Assembly (NCBI GenBank): GCA_025618425.1
Contig: CM046848.1
Coordinates: 32,628,311 to 32,692,310, forward strand
Length of the DNA stretch: 64,000 nt
DNA from: Heliocidaris tuberculata
Taxonomy: Eukaryota > Echinodermata > Echinoidea > Camarodonta > Echinometridae
Direction of reading: 5' to 3'
Below are positions 45,531 to 59,100 of the stretch, piece by piece. Numbering within the stretch: the stretch's first letter is position 1; every line of letters begins with the position of its first letter. Below the pieces are notes generated by a model. It saw only the letters and a list, made by a program, of their open reading frames with translations. It was not told where the DNA came from and searched no databases. The translations under genes and the position numbers were made by a program.

Positions 45531-46600
45531 ACGTATGAACACAACCGATGTTCGCCAAGGTGTGTTCTCATAGAGTTCTCTTCTAAGAGTTGAATTACTA
45601 GTTCTCATAGAATGTTTCACAGCGTGTCTTTTGAATTGGACGTCGAAGTAGTCATTTACAGCTCGCTCGCGTATTCAAAAGTGACGACGGTTTCAAAGCC
45701 TCCACTTGGTGAGTTTTCATTTACACTTACATTATACATCTTGACATTCAAGAACTGAAACAGATATTAGTAATTTTACAATTTCAAATTTTATCACTAT
45801 CTGAAGTAATATAGTTTTGGATTGTTAAATTCTAAACACCTTAATGGTTTCTTTGGATTAGAATAATGATTATTTTCTGGTTGATTTCATGTCTTATTGT
45901 CTGTCTCTTGGACTTCTATTCACTTTTTAGAGGGATATGACCTACGAGATCGCAATTTTCTATCTTCCCTTTTGTATTTCTTTGTTTTGTCAGTCTTGTG
46001 GGCTGTCGTCTTGGGCCGTCGCGACCGACTCGTCGGTCTCGTGGATCTTTGGAATGTTCTTCTTTTGTATAGTTTCATTTGTATTTTCTTTGTTTTGTTA
46101 GTTTCGTGGGCTGTCGGTATACATAGAAGACCCCTTTTTAATTTAACCATCCCTTAATATAGCTAGATAGGCCTAAGTAGATATTAGATGGAGTTTCATA
46201 GGACTTACGACTATAGTTATGATAGTGAAATGTTATTGTTAATTTTACTGGTAGTTATAGCACTGACGCAGAATTGGTTGACTCGTTAGTCTTGGTCTGA
46301 TAATAATTATTTAGAAACACATTTATGTTATCATTTTTAAAAGTAAGTATGCAACGTTGTTGCGGTAATGCATGTGTTTGGTTTATCAATTATTTCGTTA
46401 GATTATAAGTTATTGGTTTATATAATTATTTCAGGTAATTCACATTTTCCCTATATATGTGATTTTTTGTTTGCATTATGTAAAATTGTGTAACTAAAAA
46501 AAAATGACATATTGGACGCTGGCTCACATATAGATCTGTTTCACTCGAGAAAAACTAGATTTTATTTGTGGGGTGTTTTGCAATAGTCAAAACTGTATTT
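45530..46600. other. Interval upstream of the PDZ gene; possible noncoding first exon
   Basis: A good plus-strand donor (CCTCCACTTG followed by GTGAGT, about 45709-45716) is preceded by an ATG at 45611 with an open frame to the donor. Its phase (1) does not fit the next PDZ exon, so if used it would be 5' UTR. 45974-46010 and 46078-46115 are a short direct repeat (CTTTGTTTTGT...GTGGGCTGTCG). Nothing else seen. Confidence 0.25.
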
Positions 46601-46605
46601 TTAAT

Positions 46606-46890
<285 letters not shown>

Positions 46891-47655
46891 ATATACGGCT
46901 GCTACTGCTACTACTTCTGCTAATACTACACCGTACTTCTCCTGTTATAGCACTGGTGCTTATTTTATTGGTGATGCCTTATTCTATAGCTTCTGATAAA
47001 AGAGTAATTTATCATAATACAAATAATAAATTTGTGATATTTATCACCTGTTCATACTACATGCGACCTTCCACCACTGCTTTCACCAGAACATCAACCA
47101 CATAATATCTCCTAGTACTCTATTGACATGAAAATAACATTTTCTGTTCTAAAATGGGAAAGTAAAATTAACATCATTGCCACTTATCCATCTACGAACC
47201 CGTGTCAATGCATAAACCACCTACCTAATATATGCATTCAAGCCTAATCCCAGTAGACCGACATGTCATCTGTATTCTAAACTAAGATCTTATAATCTCA
47301 CCCAATAGCAGGTAAGGTCTCATCCACATACACACTTCCTATTTTCGTCATACTATTTTTATTTTTAACAACATGCATTTGTAAGCTGTGTCATTGTATT
47401 TTCATTTTTTTTTTGTCGTTTACTTGATCTCAAGTCCTCCTTTATGTGACTGCTTTCGCCACATCATAATCTGTGACTTTGTCTACTCTTTTCAAAAGAA
47501 TAAACGGGGAATCAGGTGAGAGTGTTGAAAGCTATGGTATATAATAGTCACCGAAATTTCTGCGTCTTATACCCCCTTACCCTACTTTTCAGCTAGTGAC
47601 GATTTTCACATTTCCCATCATTTCTCTGGTAACATATCTGTTTGATTGAAAACAG

Positions 47656-50600
47656 GTGTCAGACGCAGGACGGTTGCTTGAGTTTGACATCCCTCACAGA
47701 AGCTCTTGACGGAGAAATAGTTTGTTTCGTAAATTCTTCGAGCAGACCGGGGAAGACAGCGGCCTCAAAACTCAAAGCAATGACGATGGATCACTTCTGT
47801 GACAAGTGAGTAATATCTAAAACAGTATATAGCGGATCCAGGGAGGGGGCGGCTTGCACGAGGTGGGGGGGGGGGGGGGGGGGGAGGGCAGGGCCCCCTG
47901 ACAACTGAACCCAATGTAGCATACCTTATTAAGTACAGGTAACCCCCCCCCCCCCGCAGTAATAAAAACCCAAAAGGCATTGGAAATGCAGGGGCGGATC
48001 CAGGATTTCGTATAAGGGGGGGCACACAAATGCAGGATTGTCAACTTTGGGAAACTGCTTGGAGGGAGACCCATATTTTTTGGTCTCTCGCCAGCCCTCC
48101 AAAAGTCGCTCAGTGGGGGGGGGGGGGGGGTTATGGGGTCCAGTTCCCCTCCATAATTCTCTGACAAGCAACAACAAAAAAAAAAAAAAAAAAAAAAAAG
48201 GTTTTTTGCTCGAAAAGGGGGGGGGGGCACAATCGCAAATAGCGGTGGCACAATGCATTGTTTTCCCTCAAAAGGGGGGGGGGGCACGGGCCGGGATTGC
48301 CCCTCCTAAATCGCCACTGGGAAATGTAATAACCCTTTTTTGCTCGTCACTTGTCACTGATTTTTGGAATTGTGCAACCCCTTCGGACAGAGAATCCTGG
48401 ATTCACCACTGTAAAAGTTCACATTTTCATTGTTTACCACTGTACTACTGTAGCATGGGTAGTGAAAAATACAAGTTTGTTCTAAACGAACAGTTGTGAC
48501 GGAGGGGGCGTTATATTCTATGTTTAATTACGTTTACATATAGCATGTAACGCCAATGGAAACTTTTCATATCTCAATGCCCCTTTCATTTTCTCTAATA
48601 TAAATGTTAGTGCAGTTTCTCGTTATTCAAAGTTACTTCTTTCACCACCCAAACTGTCCACGTTTTTAGACTGAAGAGTGCCCATTTTAACTAGCACTGC
48701 AAATTATCCTTCTCAAGAAAATATATAATTTCCAATTTCACTCCTGTTCTTCTTACTTCGAAGATATCTGGAATTCATTCCTTCACAAACCTTATGTCAT
48801 CTAAAATGAGTCATGTTTTTTTTTTTTACCCTTTTTGTAGAAAAATCTGTAATCACTTATCATAATCTAAGTATGTCAAGCATACCGGTTTCTCATTTAT
48901 TTCCACCTCTTCTCTTCTCATTATTTTTCTTTCCTAGATTCAGCTACGTGAGTCACGTAAGTTTGACGAAACCAAAGATTTTGTATCAAGCATGTACACG
49001 ATGCACGTTATTATTTTTTTTAGACACCGGGATTTTGCTTAATAGTCATGTGACGAAAACGTGTGAGCTATAAAAAGTTAGGAAACGGCACATGGTTTAT
49101 TACTGTAACCAAATTACCAGTTAGTCAGATAATTGAACTTATGCCTACATCATAATCAACAGTTACTTAAGCAGTTTACTCAGTGGCGTAGTGTGCGTCC
49201 AGTATTTGAGTGGGCAACGGTCTTGCTTGGGGATGAAATGATGATGATGAAATGATTAGGGGAGGGTGTGAGAGGGGATCGTTTCTTCTTTTCATTTTCC
49301 TTCACACCCCCCCCCCTCTCTCTCTCTCTCTCTTTCCCGCCTTCCCTCACCCCTTTTCTCTCTCTCCCCTCCTACCCCCCCTCTCTCCCTTCCCTTCCTC
49401 CCCTCTCCCGCCCTTCCTTTCTCTCTCTATCTCTCCCCCTCTTACCCTATCTCTCTTTCTCTTTCCCCATTTCAATGGTGGGGGGGGGGGGGGGGGTCGT
49501 GCTCTTATTGATTACTATAACGTTCCAAGTTGTTGCGGAGGAAATGGACTTATATGTATACGAAAATTTGAATGTAAAGGCTGAAGAAAAAAAATCGAAA
49601 TCAAGGAAAGTAGCCCCTGCTTCGTTGATAATCCATGTTTCTTTATTTATCACTATGACTGGTTGAATCAAACAGTCATATTAATCAATATATTTTTTTG
49701 TTCATGTTCTTCTTATAGGATTTAGACAATTCTTTTGAGTTCATCGTCGTGAAACGAACTACAGAAGGTTATGGGTTCGAACTACTAAAGAACGACGTCA
49801 TAAGTTCACACAACAACCGCGATTCTTTTGTTGTTAAAATGAAAGAAATCAACATAGAGGATACGAAACAAGGACTTATGGTAAGAAGCAGTATGCATTT
49901 AAGTCCAAGTTAATTCCTATATGAATCTAGAATCCATGTTTGTTCATTAATTGATTTTTTGCTCCAGTGCAAGTCCTAATTAACTTCCATCTCTAAGTGA
50001 CTACATGTACTACGCTCAAGACCAATATCTTCTTGAACAGTACTATTCGAATCATAATGCACGCTTGATTATTAGATTGTGTATCTAAATTGTTGATTTT
50101 GAAATGTTATAATGTTGTCCGATTACCACAGTGCACCACGCCAACCGAAGTGTGTGTGTGTTGCTGTCATTACCATGAATATTCTTTCACTGTAAAGATA
50201 GCATTTGGACGCAGGGGCGGCGCTACAGGAGGGCAGGGGGCGGCCACCCCCTATCATTTTTCAAGCGAGCAAAAAAAAAAAAAAAAAAGGGGGGGGGGAA
50301 GAAGGGGGAAAAAAGGAAAAAGAGAAGGGGAAATGGAGAAGAGAAGGCTAGGCCATGCAATTATGACATAACTGTTATAGTCCTATTTGTTATTTCAAGA
50401 CCCTCGACGTTTGGACGGACGGTAACTATTTCTATTTTTTCAAACAGGGGTCAATGAAGGCGAGCCATGATTACTTAATAGGCTCCTCCACTTATGTTTT
50501 CCTTTACAATTAAAATTTCCACATTATACCACTTATTGCTTTATTAGTGTAAATCATAACCAAGTCCATTGAATTATGATCTGTTGTATCTATATTTCAA

Positions 50601-51734
50601 TTTATATAATTGTTATGTTCCTGTTCTTAATTTTCATTTGTACTGTTTTAAAAAAAAAATGAAAATGATATACATGTATGTGGAAAATCAGTAAACAATA
50701 AACTTTTATTTACGGAGAAATGATACACTGGCCCCGTATTATAAAAGAGTTGCGATTGATTAAAAATAATTGTAATTGATATTAATCTCAATTCTGTACT
50801 AAAGGATAGGAGATGCGATTGATCTCAATGCAAATTATTTGTAATCTTTGTAATCAATTGAAATTATTTTATGACACGGGGTTCTGTTATAAATTTATGG
50901 CAGCTTTATTAATGACATCGTAAAATCAAGAATATTCAATTTTTTTTTCTATTTCAATGAAGACTGGAGACGAGATACTCTCCTTCAACGGTACCAGCGT
51001 TCGACAATTAACAAGGTCACACATAGAAGACACGCTGGAAAACGGCAAGGATGATATAGAACTTATCATCAGACGATCCCCGCCAAATGATCTACCTGAA
51101 ATCCAACCAGACGAAGGTTACTATGGTTACGACAATTTTGGATTCGATGTAAGTGGTATCTTGAAATAAATGGTCGTCTAGAATAATTTGTGTAGGATGG
51201 GCGGATGTTGTTTCATTTTCGTTCAGAAGTAAGTGATATAGTTGAAAAGGAATTTCCTGAAGAAAAATAACTGAGTTAGTTTAAATAATGTAGGCCTAAT
51301 TACTATATCCAGCAGAGAAAAGCTCCCTTATTATTCATGTTAAATATATGTATTTTGACAAAATATTATAAGTAAGTTGTATTCTTATCTTTTGTTTTAA
51401 ATACTTTTGTGTTATTTTCTGGATATTTGAAACAATTTCATATACTTCTCATAACCCCTTTTACTACAAACATCCTTGGTATGAATATATGCTCGTTATA
51501 AAGGTTATTGTTTATTGTTGACCTTTTGTTTTTCATCATGACAGACTTAATTACTATTGATATGAAATGGCAATTGCTTCTTGATGAGTCAATACTTCAA
51601 CGGTCAAGTGAAATTAACAAAATTCACTCTGCACCCATCCCCCTCTCTCTCTCTTTCTCCCCTCTCTCTCTTTCTCTAACTCTATTTCCCCACTCCCCCC
51701 TCTCCCTCACTGCCTCTCTGGGTCTCTCTCCCCT

Positions 51735-51774
<40 letters not shown>

Positions 51775-52000
51775 CTTCCCCTCTCTCTTTCTCCCCCTCT
51801 TACTCTCCCCTTCTCCCCCTTATTTCTCTTTCTCCCATCCCCTCTATTTCTCCACCATGTAGATGTCACAAGAGGCTGATTTTCTACCAAGGACCAAGGA
51901 ACATCATATCTCCAATTCTGAATTGAAATCCTTGAATGGTGAAATTCATTCTACCCACAAATGCATGCATGGCCCCAGACAGTGGACTATTACTTTATGA
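47656..52000 (+). CDS. Small PDZ-domain protein (5 recognised exons)
   Basis: Likely a scaffolding or adaptor protein with one PDZ domain. Exons: 47656-47805 (starts in open frame; first ATG 47780), 48938-48956 (19 nt), 49719-49880, 50963-51148, 51863-52000. Phases agree (2, 0, 0, 0) and from ATG 47780 the protein is 176 aa. The PDZ domain spans about residues 20-105: GYGFELL carboxylate-binding loop, then VVKMKEINIEDTKQGLMTGD, EILSFNGTSV, and a closing IELIIRR strand. The FxV-insert-GFEL layout recalls tamalin/CYTIP-type PDZs, but this is only a resemblance. The 47656 exon is open upstream of the ATG, so a longer N-terminus is possible. The last exon is preceded by a 200-bp CT-rich tract, a strong polypyrimidine signal; alternatively exon 4 could read through to a stop at 51167. 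Confidence 0.75.
47989..48319. mobile_element. hAT-like MITE, 331 bp (PDZ intron 1)
   Basis: CAGGGGCGGATCCAGG at the left and AAATCGCCACTG at the right. The 7-bp direct repeat GGAAATG flanks it (47982-47988 and 48320-48326). It contains several G runs, an A run and internal segments shared with 21353-21682 (CTCGCCAGCCCTCCAAAAGT, CTCCATAATTCTCTGACAAG). Length nearly identical to that copy. Confidence 0.75.
49308..49500. repeat. CT-rich low-complexity tract followed by a G run (PDZ intron)
   Basis: C and CT/CCTT-rich plus strand from 49308 to 49470, then a 17-18 G run at about 49480-49497. It may be part of a hAT-like family member beginning near 49182 (CAGTGGCGTAGTGTGCGTCC); no matching right end was found. 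Confidence 0.7.
50732..50881. mobile_element. 150-bp MITE, CCCCGTATTATAAAA termini (PDZ intron)
   Basis: CCCCGTATTATAAAAGAG at the left pairs with TTTTATGACACGGGG at the right. Interior GCGATTGAT/ATCAATTG-type arms pair imperfectly. Similar in style to the 27216-27448 element (CCCGTATT ends). Confidence 0.65.
51640..51850. repeat. (CT)n-rich tract just upstream of the last PDZ exon
   Basis: Pyrimidine-rich plus strand from about 51640 to 51850, with pure (CT)n at about 51738-51770, ending 10-15 nt before the acceptor of the final exon. Confidence 0.9.
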
Positions 52001-52008
52001 TAATCATG

Positions 52009-52012
<4 letters not shown>

Positions 52013-52073
<61 letters not shown>

Positions 52074-52090
52074 GAGAGAGAGGGGGGGTG
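52013..52090. repeat. (AG)n microsatellite downstream of the PDZ stop
   Basis: About 28 AG units followed by imperfect G/A sequence; would lie in the 3' UTR if the transcript continues. Confidence 0.9.
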
Positions 52091-52156
52091 AAAGAGAGAG
52101 GGAGTGAGGGGGAGGGGTTTAGAGTATCCTGTTTTGTAAATATACATGTATTACTA

Positions 52157-52321
52157 CAGGGGTGGATCCAGGATTTTGCAAAAGAGGGGACACTGAGCCG
52201 AAAAAGTACACAAATAAGGAGCCATTTTTTTTTTTTTTTACTGTGTACTTAAGGTATGTTGGGTTTCGGGGGGGGGGGGGGGGGGGGCGGCCGATTCAGC
52301 CTCCCACTGGATCCGCCCCTA
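52157..52321. mobile_element. hAT-like MITE, 165 bp
   Basis: CAGGGGTGGATCCAGG at the left, CTGGATCCGCCCCTA at the right. The exact 8-bp direct repeat TATTACTA flanks it (52149-52156 and 52322-52329). Interior: T run and a run of about 19 G. Confidence 0.85.
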
Positions 52322-52879
52322 TATTACTAGGAGTTTGTTTTTATTAATTAATTTTGATATTAAGAACATTGGACGGAACGGTCTGAAGGTTAATGTACAT
52401 AGTAACGCTAATGTTAAGTATAGATATACATGTAGTTGTCATTAGCAACCTGCGACAGGGATTTCAGGGGCTACAAAATCAAATGAATGTACAGTGTTGT
52501 GCACATCAAGTTAGCCAAGAACCACAAATATTTTGTTGAAAATCTTGCTAAAATACCAATTTTAAAGATGATTATGTCAATTTTTCTCTACTGCATTTGC
52601 CAAGGCACATAGAAAATAATCAAAACCAATAGATAACGATTTTCCTTTAAAACAAAACAGGAAGGAATTTCCTTGAAATTAAATTGTTTGATACTTACTC
52701 CAGGGAAATTTGCTCCATGTTTAATATCCATTGTCAACCCTGGATGCAAAATTATACCCAATCCTAACCATAAACCTAACCTAAAGCCTGGGTCAATAAC
52801 GATAGCGAGATTTTCCATTACAGGTACAGCCAACTACATGTATATGGTGTGTGCGTGTGAGTATGCTCTTGTCTGTTAA

Positions 52880-53267
52880 AGTGATTTGGTAACTTTGTAG
52901 ATCCTTGATAAAATCCGAGCTGCCTGGCCTTACATGCTATCAGTGTATTTAATATGGTGTGAAAATGAAGCCCAGGGGTAAAAAGCACTTCAAAATTTCA
53001 TGTGCTTCACAAAAGTAAACATATGCAAGTGACCGGAAATGCCAGACTCATTTTCCCCAATAGACTCAGTGTTAGACTAAAGCGTATGGCCATACGCTTT
53101 CGTAAATAGGAGTATTCAGCCATAGATATCTTAATAATAGCTCTATATATTTGAAAACCTTTCTATCCCCTGGCTATTTATTTATCCTTCTGAACATCAT
53201 TATACAAGACAGATATCAAAATTCAACAATTTATTAAATCAAGCCTCCACAAAGTTACCAAATCCCT
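52880..53267. mobile_element. MITE with TTAA-bordered inverted ends
   Basis: AGTGATTTGGTAACTTTGT at the left pairs with ACAAAGTTACCAAATCCCT at the right, TTAA on each side (52876-52879 and 53268-53271). No coding sequence. 52330-52870 has no supported feature. Confidence 0.6.
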
Positions 53268-54244
53268 TTAAACTGTGGTAGGGCAGCTGTAGGGTGTACT
53301 TTCATGAAAAATCTTATCGTGATCGTTATCGGACAAATGTGACTCATGCTTTAGCCTAACTGTATCACGTGTTGGATCAAACAATTAAATATTTTTCTTG
53401 AGCATTTTACGATAGATTTATGCCTAGCTGCTTTCATGGTCACTTGGAAAGATCAGGGAAATGTAACTACGATGATGTTCCCTTTTTATCAATCAAATAA
53501 TTAAGCCTTACAAGGACACAAAACAAACACATGAAGTGAATATTTGACTGCACGGTACATAGATCTTTATTTCTCCACACTGTTCTCATGACATTTGGTA
53601 CACCTAATAGACATATCTCAACATAAATAATTATCATAGGGTATTTAGACCTTTATTGCTTAGCTCATTTATAATATAATTATAATAACTATACAAAATG
53701 CCATTTTGCAGGAATCCTACAACAGGGTGCCACTATTTAGATAACTCATTTTAAAAAAATCAACTTATAAAGATATAGCAAAATATGAACTTCTTCACAT
53801 CCACTTTCTAACTGCAGTCACATTACTGCATTACATGTATCATGACTTATCCATACATAACTGTATTTGGAAAAGAAACATTGTATTCTTTGTCATTCCC
53901 AACCTTACTCTTTGTTTGTCAAGTCTTCTCATTCATTCTTAAAAGGCTTTGCATTATAATATGTTTATCCATCAAAGACTTTTCTTCATCATGTACAATA
54001 ATTGAACAAAAATAAATCATTTTGAAGACTAAGCAATTTTACATATGTAGTGATGCTTCACCACATCTCTGTTGTCTTCCATTGTTAAGAGTTCACTGCT
54101 TCAAAGTTCTGTATATAAATCATCTTTGGATCAAAATCATTAGAAGCAATTAAAATCAATCATGCAGTAAATCTTTGTAATTGGTGAAAATTGTTTTGTC
54201 CACATGAATCCAACTTGTGAGAGAGAAATAAGGAGAGATGCAAT

Positions 54245-54285
54245 AGAGAGAATGAGAGAGAGTGAGAGAGAGAGAGAGAAAGAGT

Positions 54286-54327
<42 letters not shown>

Positions 54328-54366
54328 AGAGAGAGAGGGGGAGAGAGGGAGGGGGGGGGGGGGGGG
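54245..54366. repeat. (AG)n tract followed by a G run
   Basis: Imperfect then pure AG units, ending in GGGGGAGAGAGGGAGG and 17-18 G. Frames through it are low complexity. Confidence 0.9.
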
Positions 54367-55997
54367 AGGAAGTTCTTTAAAGTATATGGAATCCATGCAT
54401 ATTCCCAATAGCAAACATTACCATTACCATTACCATTTTGCAATATATGAAAACCAAATTAGGAATAGAAGGGAGAAAAAAAATGAAAACAATTTCTTTC
54501 TGGTATAAGAATAATTTGAATCGAGTCATGCAATAACACAATTGTTCTTTTCTTACAGCATTTTGGCTGAAGAGCCACAGTGTTTATCTTTTGACATAAA
54601 ATCTATAAACAATTATTCCCACTGTCAAAGACATGGATTCATAAACATTCTAGAAATGATTTTCTATTGAATTCAATTAATTTTCAGATTATTATTTGCA
54701 AGCTTTGATGAACTTATTCCTGAAGCAGTTTAAGTACTATTTCTGGTTTAAAGTCAAGCAAAAAGGATTTTCAATACAATGATAGAAATCACTCAATTTT
54801 GATGAAAAGAAAGGAAATATGACACAATGTGCAATATATCACAGATTTCAATAAATGTATTGCAGTAGAATAAAATAAAACTAATCAAATTGGTCATCAA
54901 ATGGAAATAATAATGAAGTGAATAACAAGGGGAAAATGTGAAAGATAGAGTACAAAAACAATTCTATCACATGCATAAAAGTATATGCAACAAATCAGTT
55001 CATGGTATGCCAAGTATCATGTTTCTCTTTTTGAAAAGTCTTTGCATTTCATGCTTACTTCTTACAAAGTTTAAAAAGCGGACTCCTTTAAAATCAACAA
55101 TAGTCTCACCTATGCCAGCTGCAGCGAAGGTGTGAATTCCACTTTAGCAATCAAGAACATTGGGTAAATTCATGAAAACCTGGGCACAGAGGCAATAGCG
55201 ACATTTTCAGACTCACCAGGCAAATCAGTGCGGGAATATCCCAGTAGACCTACAGCCCATCAGTCCAACGATGTTGGTCTTGTGAAGTGAACCCTCAGAA
55301 AAATAGACAAGTTCGTAGTTAGCACATGTCCCAAATGACCCCAAATATCCACAGATATTTTAAACATGGAAATGTCCAACTTTGTGCACTTTAGAATAAT
55401 CACTCTCAAAGTGATATATGTGCCTCATGAATAGCTTTTGTTTCGCCTTTTGGAAAGCATACTTCCACCTGGGTATCATGGAATGCACCATTGGTGAATA
55501 ACTGAATAATTATAACATGACATTCATGAGCACATATCAAGTATAGATCGGTCATCCGGGTACTTTCGTTCAATGCCATTGACAACCGATGAAAACACAG
55601 AGATTCTTGCATGATCAGCAGACCATCAAACATGGCTCGCTAGACCGAATCATCGACCAGCACAATGCCGAGGCTATCATGGGCCTGATAAGAGTCAAAA
55701 GCTGTTACCAGGTTGTGTGATCAGCATTCGAGCAGGATTTGAGCAAGCACGAATATTGTTTTCATCGCTCTAAGGTTGCTAACCGGAAGTTACGTAAGCC
55801 CGCCCCAATCTATTCGTGTCAGTGGGTTTTAGAATTTGTCACAGATGACCTTTATCTGCTCATGCTCAGATTGTATCTACGAACTGGCTTATTGTCAGGA
55901 CATTTTGGTCTTATTTTATTATTTATCTTATTATTGCAATATATGCCATTAATACAACGGCAAACGGGTGAACTACACAGATAAAGCCTTTTGACCA

Positions 55998-56135
55998 GGG
56001 GAGCATTTCATCAAGTATTTTGTCAGTGATTTTTACCGACAAATTTGCTCTCAGCCAATCAGATGCAAGGATTTCAGTAGCTTATAACAGTTGTCAGTAA
56101 AAATCACTGACAAGACACTTGATGAAACGCTCCCC
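55998..56135. mobile_element. 139-bp palindromic MITE, copy 2
   Basis: Same sequence as 15195-15333 with a few changes (GGGGAGCATTTCATCAAGTA at the left, AAACGCTCCCC at the right) and the same central CAGCCAATCAGATGCAAGGA. If the minus-strand 3' UTR model is right, this would be transcribed as a long hairpin. Confidence 0.85.
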
Positions 56136-59100
56136 TTCACACTCATTGGCTTATCTGGATTCAATTATTTGTCAGGCCTGCACCATACCCGATTCAAACC
56201 AACCAGACCGACACGAGATTGACAATATAGACTGAACAAAAAATGACATAACCCCTGAACGGGCAAGTAAGAGATCGGTATGGAGAAAATATGTGACTGG
56301 GGTGATCAGGCAGTTGCCTCTGTGTATAAATATGTGCATGAATTTCTTTGACTGACAAGATGGAAGTGACATCTCTCGCATAGCCAGCATTTCTCTTCTG
56401 AAGCATTCACGCCACATAACTACCTGACATTTATAAACAAACACCGATTTTGTTGAAAATACAGGGAAATTATCCAAGGGGTGTACAAAGTACTTGTTTA
56501 TAACTTTATCTCAATAATCACAATTAGAAATCTTATTTATCATCATTTTTTCCCCTCCCATTTAGAATTTTTTCTATAGCTATCAGTGGAAATCCACTGA
56601 TTAAAATCAAATTTTCTTATAACCAGTTGAATAGATACCAATGTCTACAAACTTCTTAATGCCATATAAATATATTTCCTAACAAAATGCTATCTGCAAT
56701 ATCTCAAATCCCTACCCCCCCCCAAATACATGTACAGCGATATAATTATTTCTATAGTTCCTATACACAAAAAAAAAAATAGTGCGAAAATCTTTAGGTT
56801 GGAATGACAAGAAGTTTGAAACATAATGTGAAATAAAACTTGTTTGAATTTTAAATAAGTGATGAAAATAAAAGCTCTACCATGCTACACCATAACGACT
56901 CTTACTTAAAACATGGAGACTACTACTGACACTAAGGAGCCTATGTATCAACACTAATTAAAACTGTGATAAATGATTAAAATAATCACCAATTAACATT
57001 TACATGTTCCATATCATTATGAATTTTTCATATATAATTCCTGCTAAGATGGGAGTTGCACAAGTTGACAATATCTCACATATATAAAAAAGGACTTAAG
57101 TGGGACATAATCAACAAAAGGGTGATTTGGGAAAGGAGTTATCACAATGAAAAGACAAGACAGTTCAAAGGAAGAAATAATGACCTTCAGTAAATAACTA
57201 TTAAAACACAATCCAATCTATAATGCTTAACTATGATATACATGATAAATATATAAAGTACAGTATCTTTTAAACATCACAAAGCCATTGATTCTACCAG
57301 GAAACTAACTTACATAAGCCCCAAGGAAAAAAAAATGTTTGCCCTGTTGTGCTCTATTCTTTTACAGGTATAAAACACATAAAAAGATCTTGAAGTGAAC
57401 CAAGTGTCAGAATAAAAACATCTTAAAGTGAACAAAGACAAACACATCCCATAGCGATTGAAGGAAAATATGCAGACTATATAATCATTACGTCATATCA
57501 TCTTCCATCAGAAGCACATCTACACTTACCATAAAAAATCCCTGCAAAATGAATACTGATGATCTTGTAAAATATTGACGGACAAAATGGATTCTCGGCA
57601 CAAAATAAGAATTTGATTTCACAGTTGTGTATATGTAGTGAAGTAGATATTACAGATGATATTGTCAGAAAAGTGTATCACATTCCATATAGGTATCTAC
57701 ATTGTGTAGAGGTGAACATTAAGAGTAAGAGTACATGAAATTGCTAGGAGAACAGCTTCAACAAGATGTCAAAATAATATCATTTCAACAGGAACCAACG
57801 ACGACCTTTGAATATTTCCACCTCCCATTTTCTGTGGAAGCTAATAATAAGCAGTGGAAGAAAAACAAACAAACAAACAATATCATGGTCAATAATTGCT
57901 AATATAAATTGTTAAAAGAAAATTAAAGTTGCGATGGTACATGCATATCCTGCCTATGAATCTAATCAACAAATCAAACTTTTACAAAGGGAAAGTACTA
58001 CATTGATGAAAGAAATAATGAACTAGCAATGAACGTATGAAGATCAAAATGGGGGCAGGACTCTACTTATATGTATAAATACGAAAGATAACATTTATAA
58101 TGCTTTGAAAGACATTGTTTTCATTTGTAACACAAGTGCCTTTCCTTCATTTTACCATTTCACAAATTGATATAATCATCATTGCCACCTACATGTCTTT
58201 GTTTATACAAAGGTTCACAAATTCAACGGTTTATGGATTGATATATATCTACACTTTCCAGTTCCACATGTCCACTGCAGTCATTAATTATAATATCACA
58301 AGTTCTAAAAGGGGTCTTACAAAATGTTCACAATTGTATGGCTTTTTAAACTCATACAGACATGTATATTCATGTCTTATCAATCACGTCTCTTTCTCAA
58401 TCCCATGACATGGTCAGAGTTACATCTAAGCTTCTCCTTTGAGAGCAAGAAGGGCATTAGGTCAATAAACCCTGCCAATATCTCACATCCTTTGTGCTCT
58501 AAAACAAACAAATTATTACTTTCCTCACACTTACTTTAACACAATGAGTCTGCATTTAAGTTCATTTTAAAGTTACAATGTCCATATTAAATTGTAAGTA
58601 TTGGACAAAATAAAGAGATAAATGGAAAAGAGGTAAGATGACACTGTACTAATAGTGTACCTCCTCGTCTATGTACGTAGTCATGCTGTTCTTAGCCACG
58701 TATTTGCACAATATGTGAACCTCTGCTCTTCTTTAACATCTGTTTGTATCTACTTTGGAAAAGATCACTTATTACATTATCACTAATTACTAGACAAAAT
58801 TTAAAAAAAATTGTCAATAAGAGGGATAAAATAAGAAATCAAACTTTGGCAACAGCGCTGTCAAATCATTCCACAAAAAAGTGAATGTTTGTACATGCAT
58901 CACTCTGCTAATCCGCCAACAGCATACATGCACTGGAACAATTTAGAAAATTCCACAGTACACAATGTGACAAAGATCTCATATCATCATTAATTGAAAT
59001 TTGCATCATACGAAAGGGAATAATATATACAGCGATAATATCATAGTGGATCATTTGGTAGATACATGATTCTATCATGGACAATATACACCAATCTATT

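Noticed and set aside
45611..45709. Open frame from ATG to a GTGAGT donor as first coding exon of the PDZ gene
   Set aside because: Ends in phase 1 while the 47656 exon needs phase 2; kept only as a possible 5' UTR exon.
50215..50400. Possible further hAT-like MITE beginning CAGGGGCGGCGCTACAGG
   Set aside because: No matching right terminus or target duplication found; at best a truncated copy.
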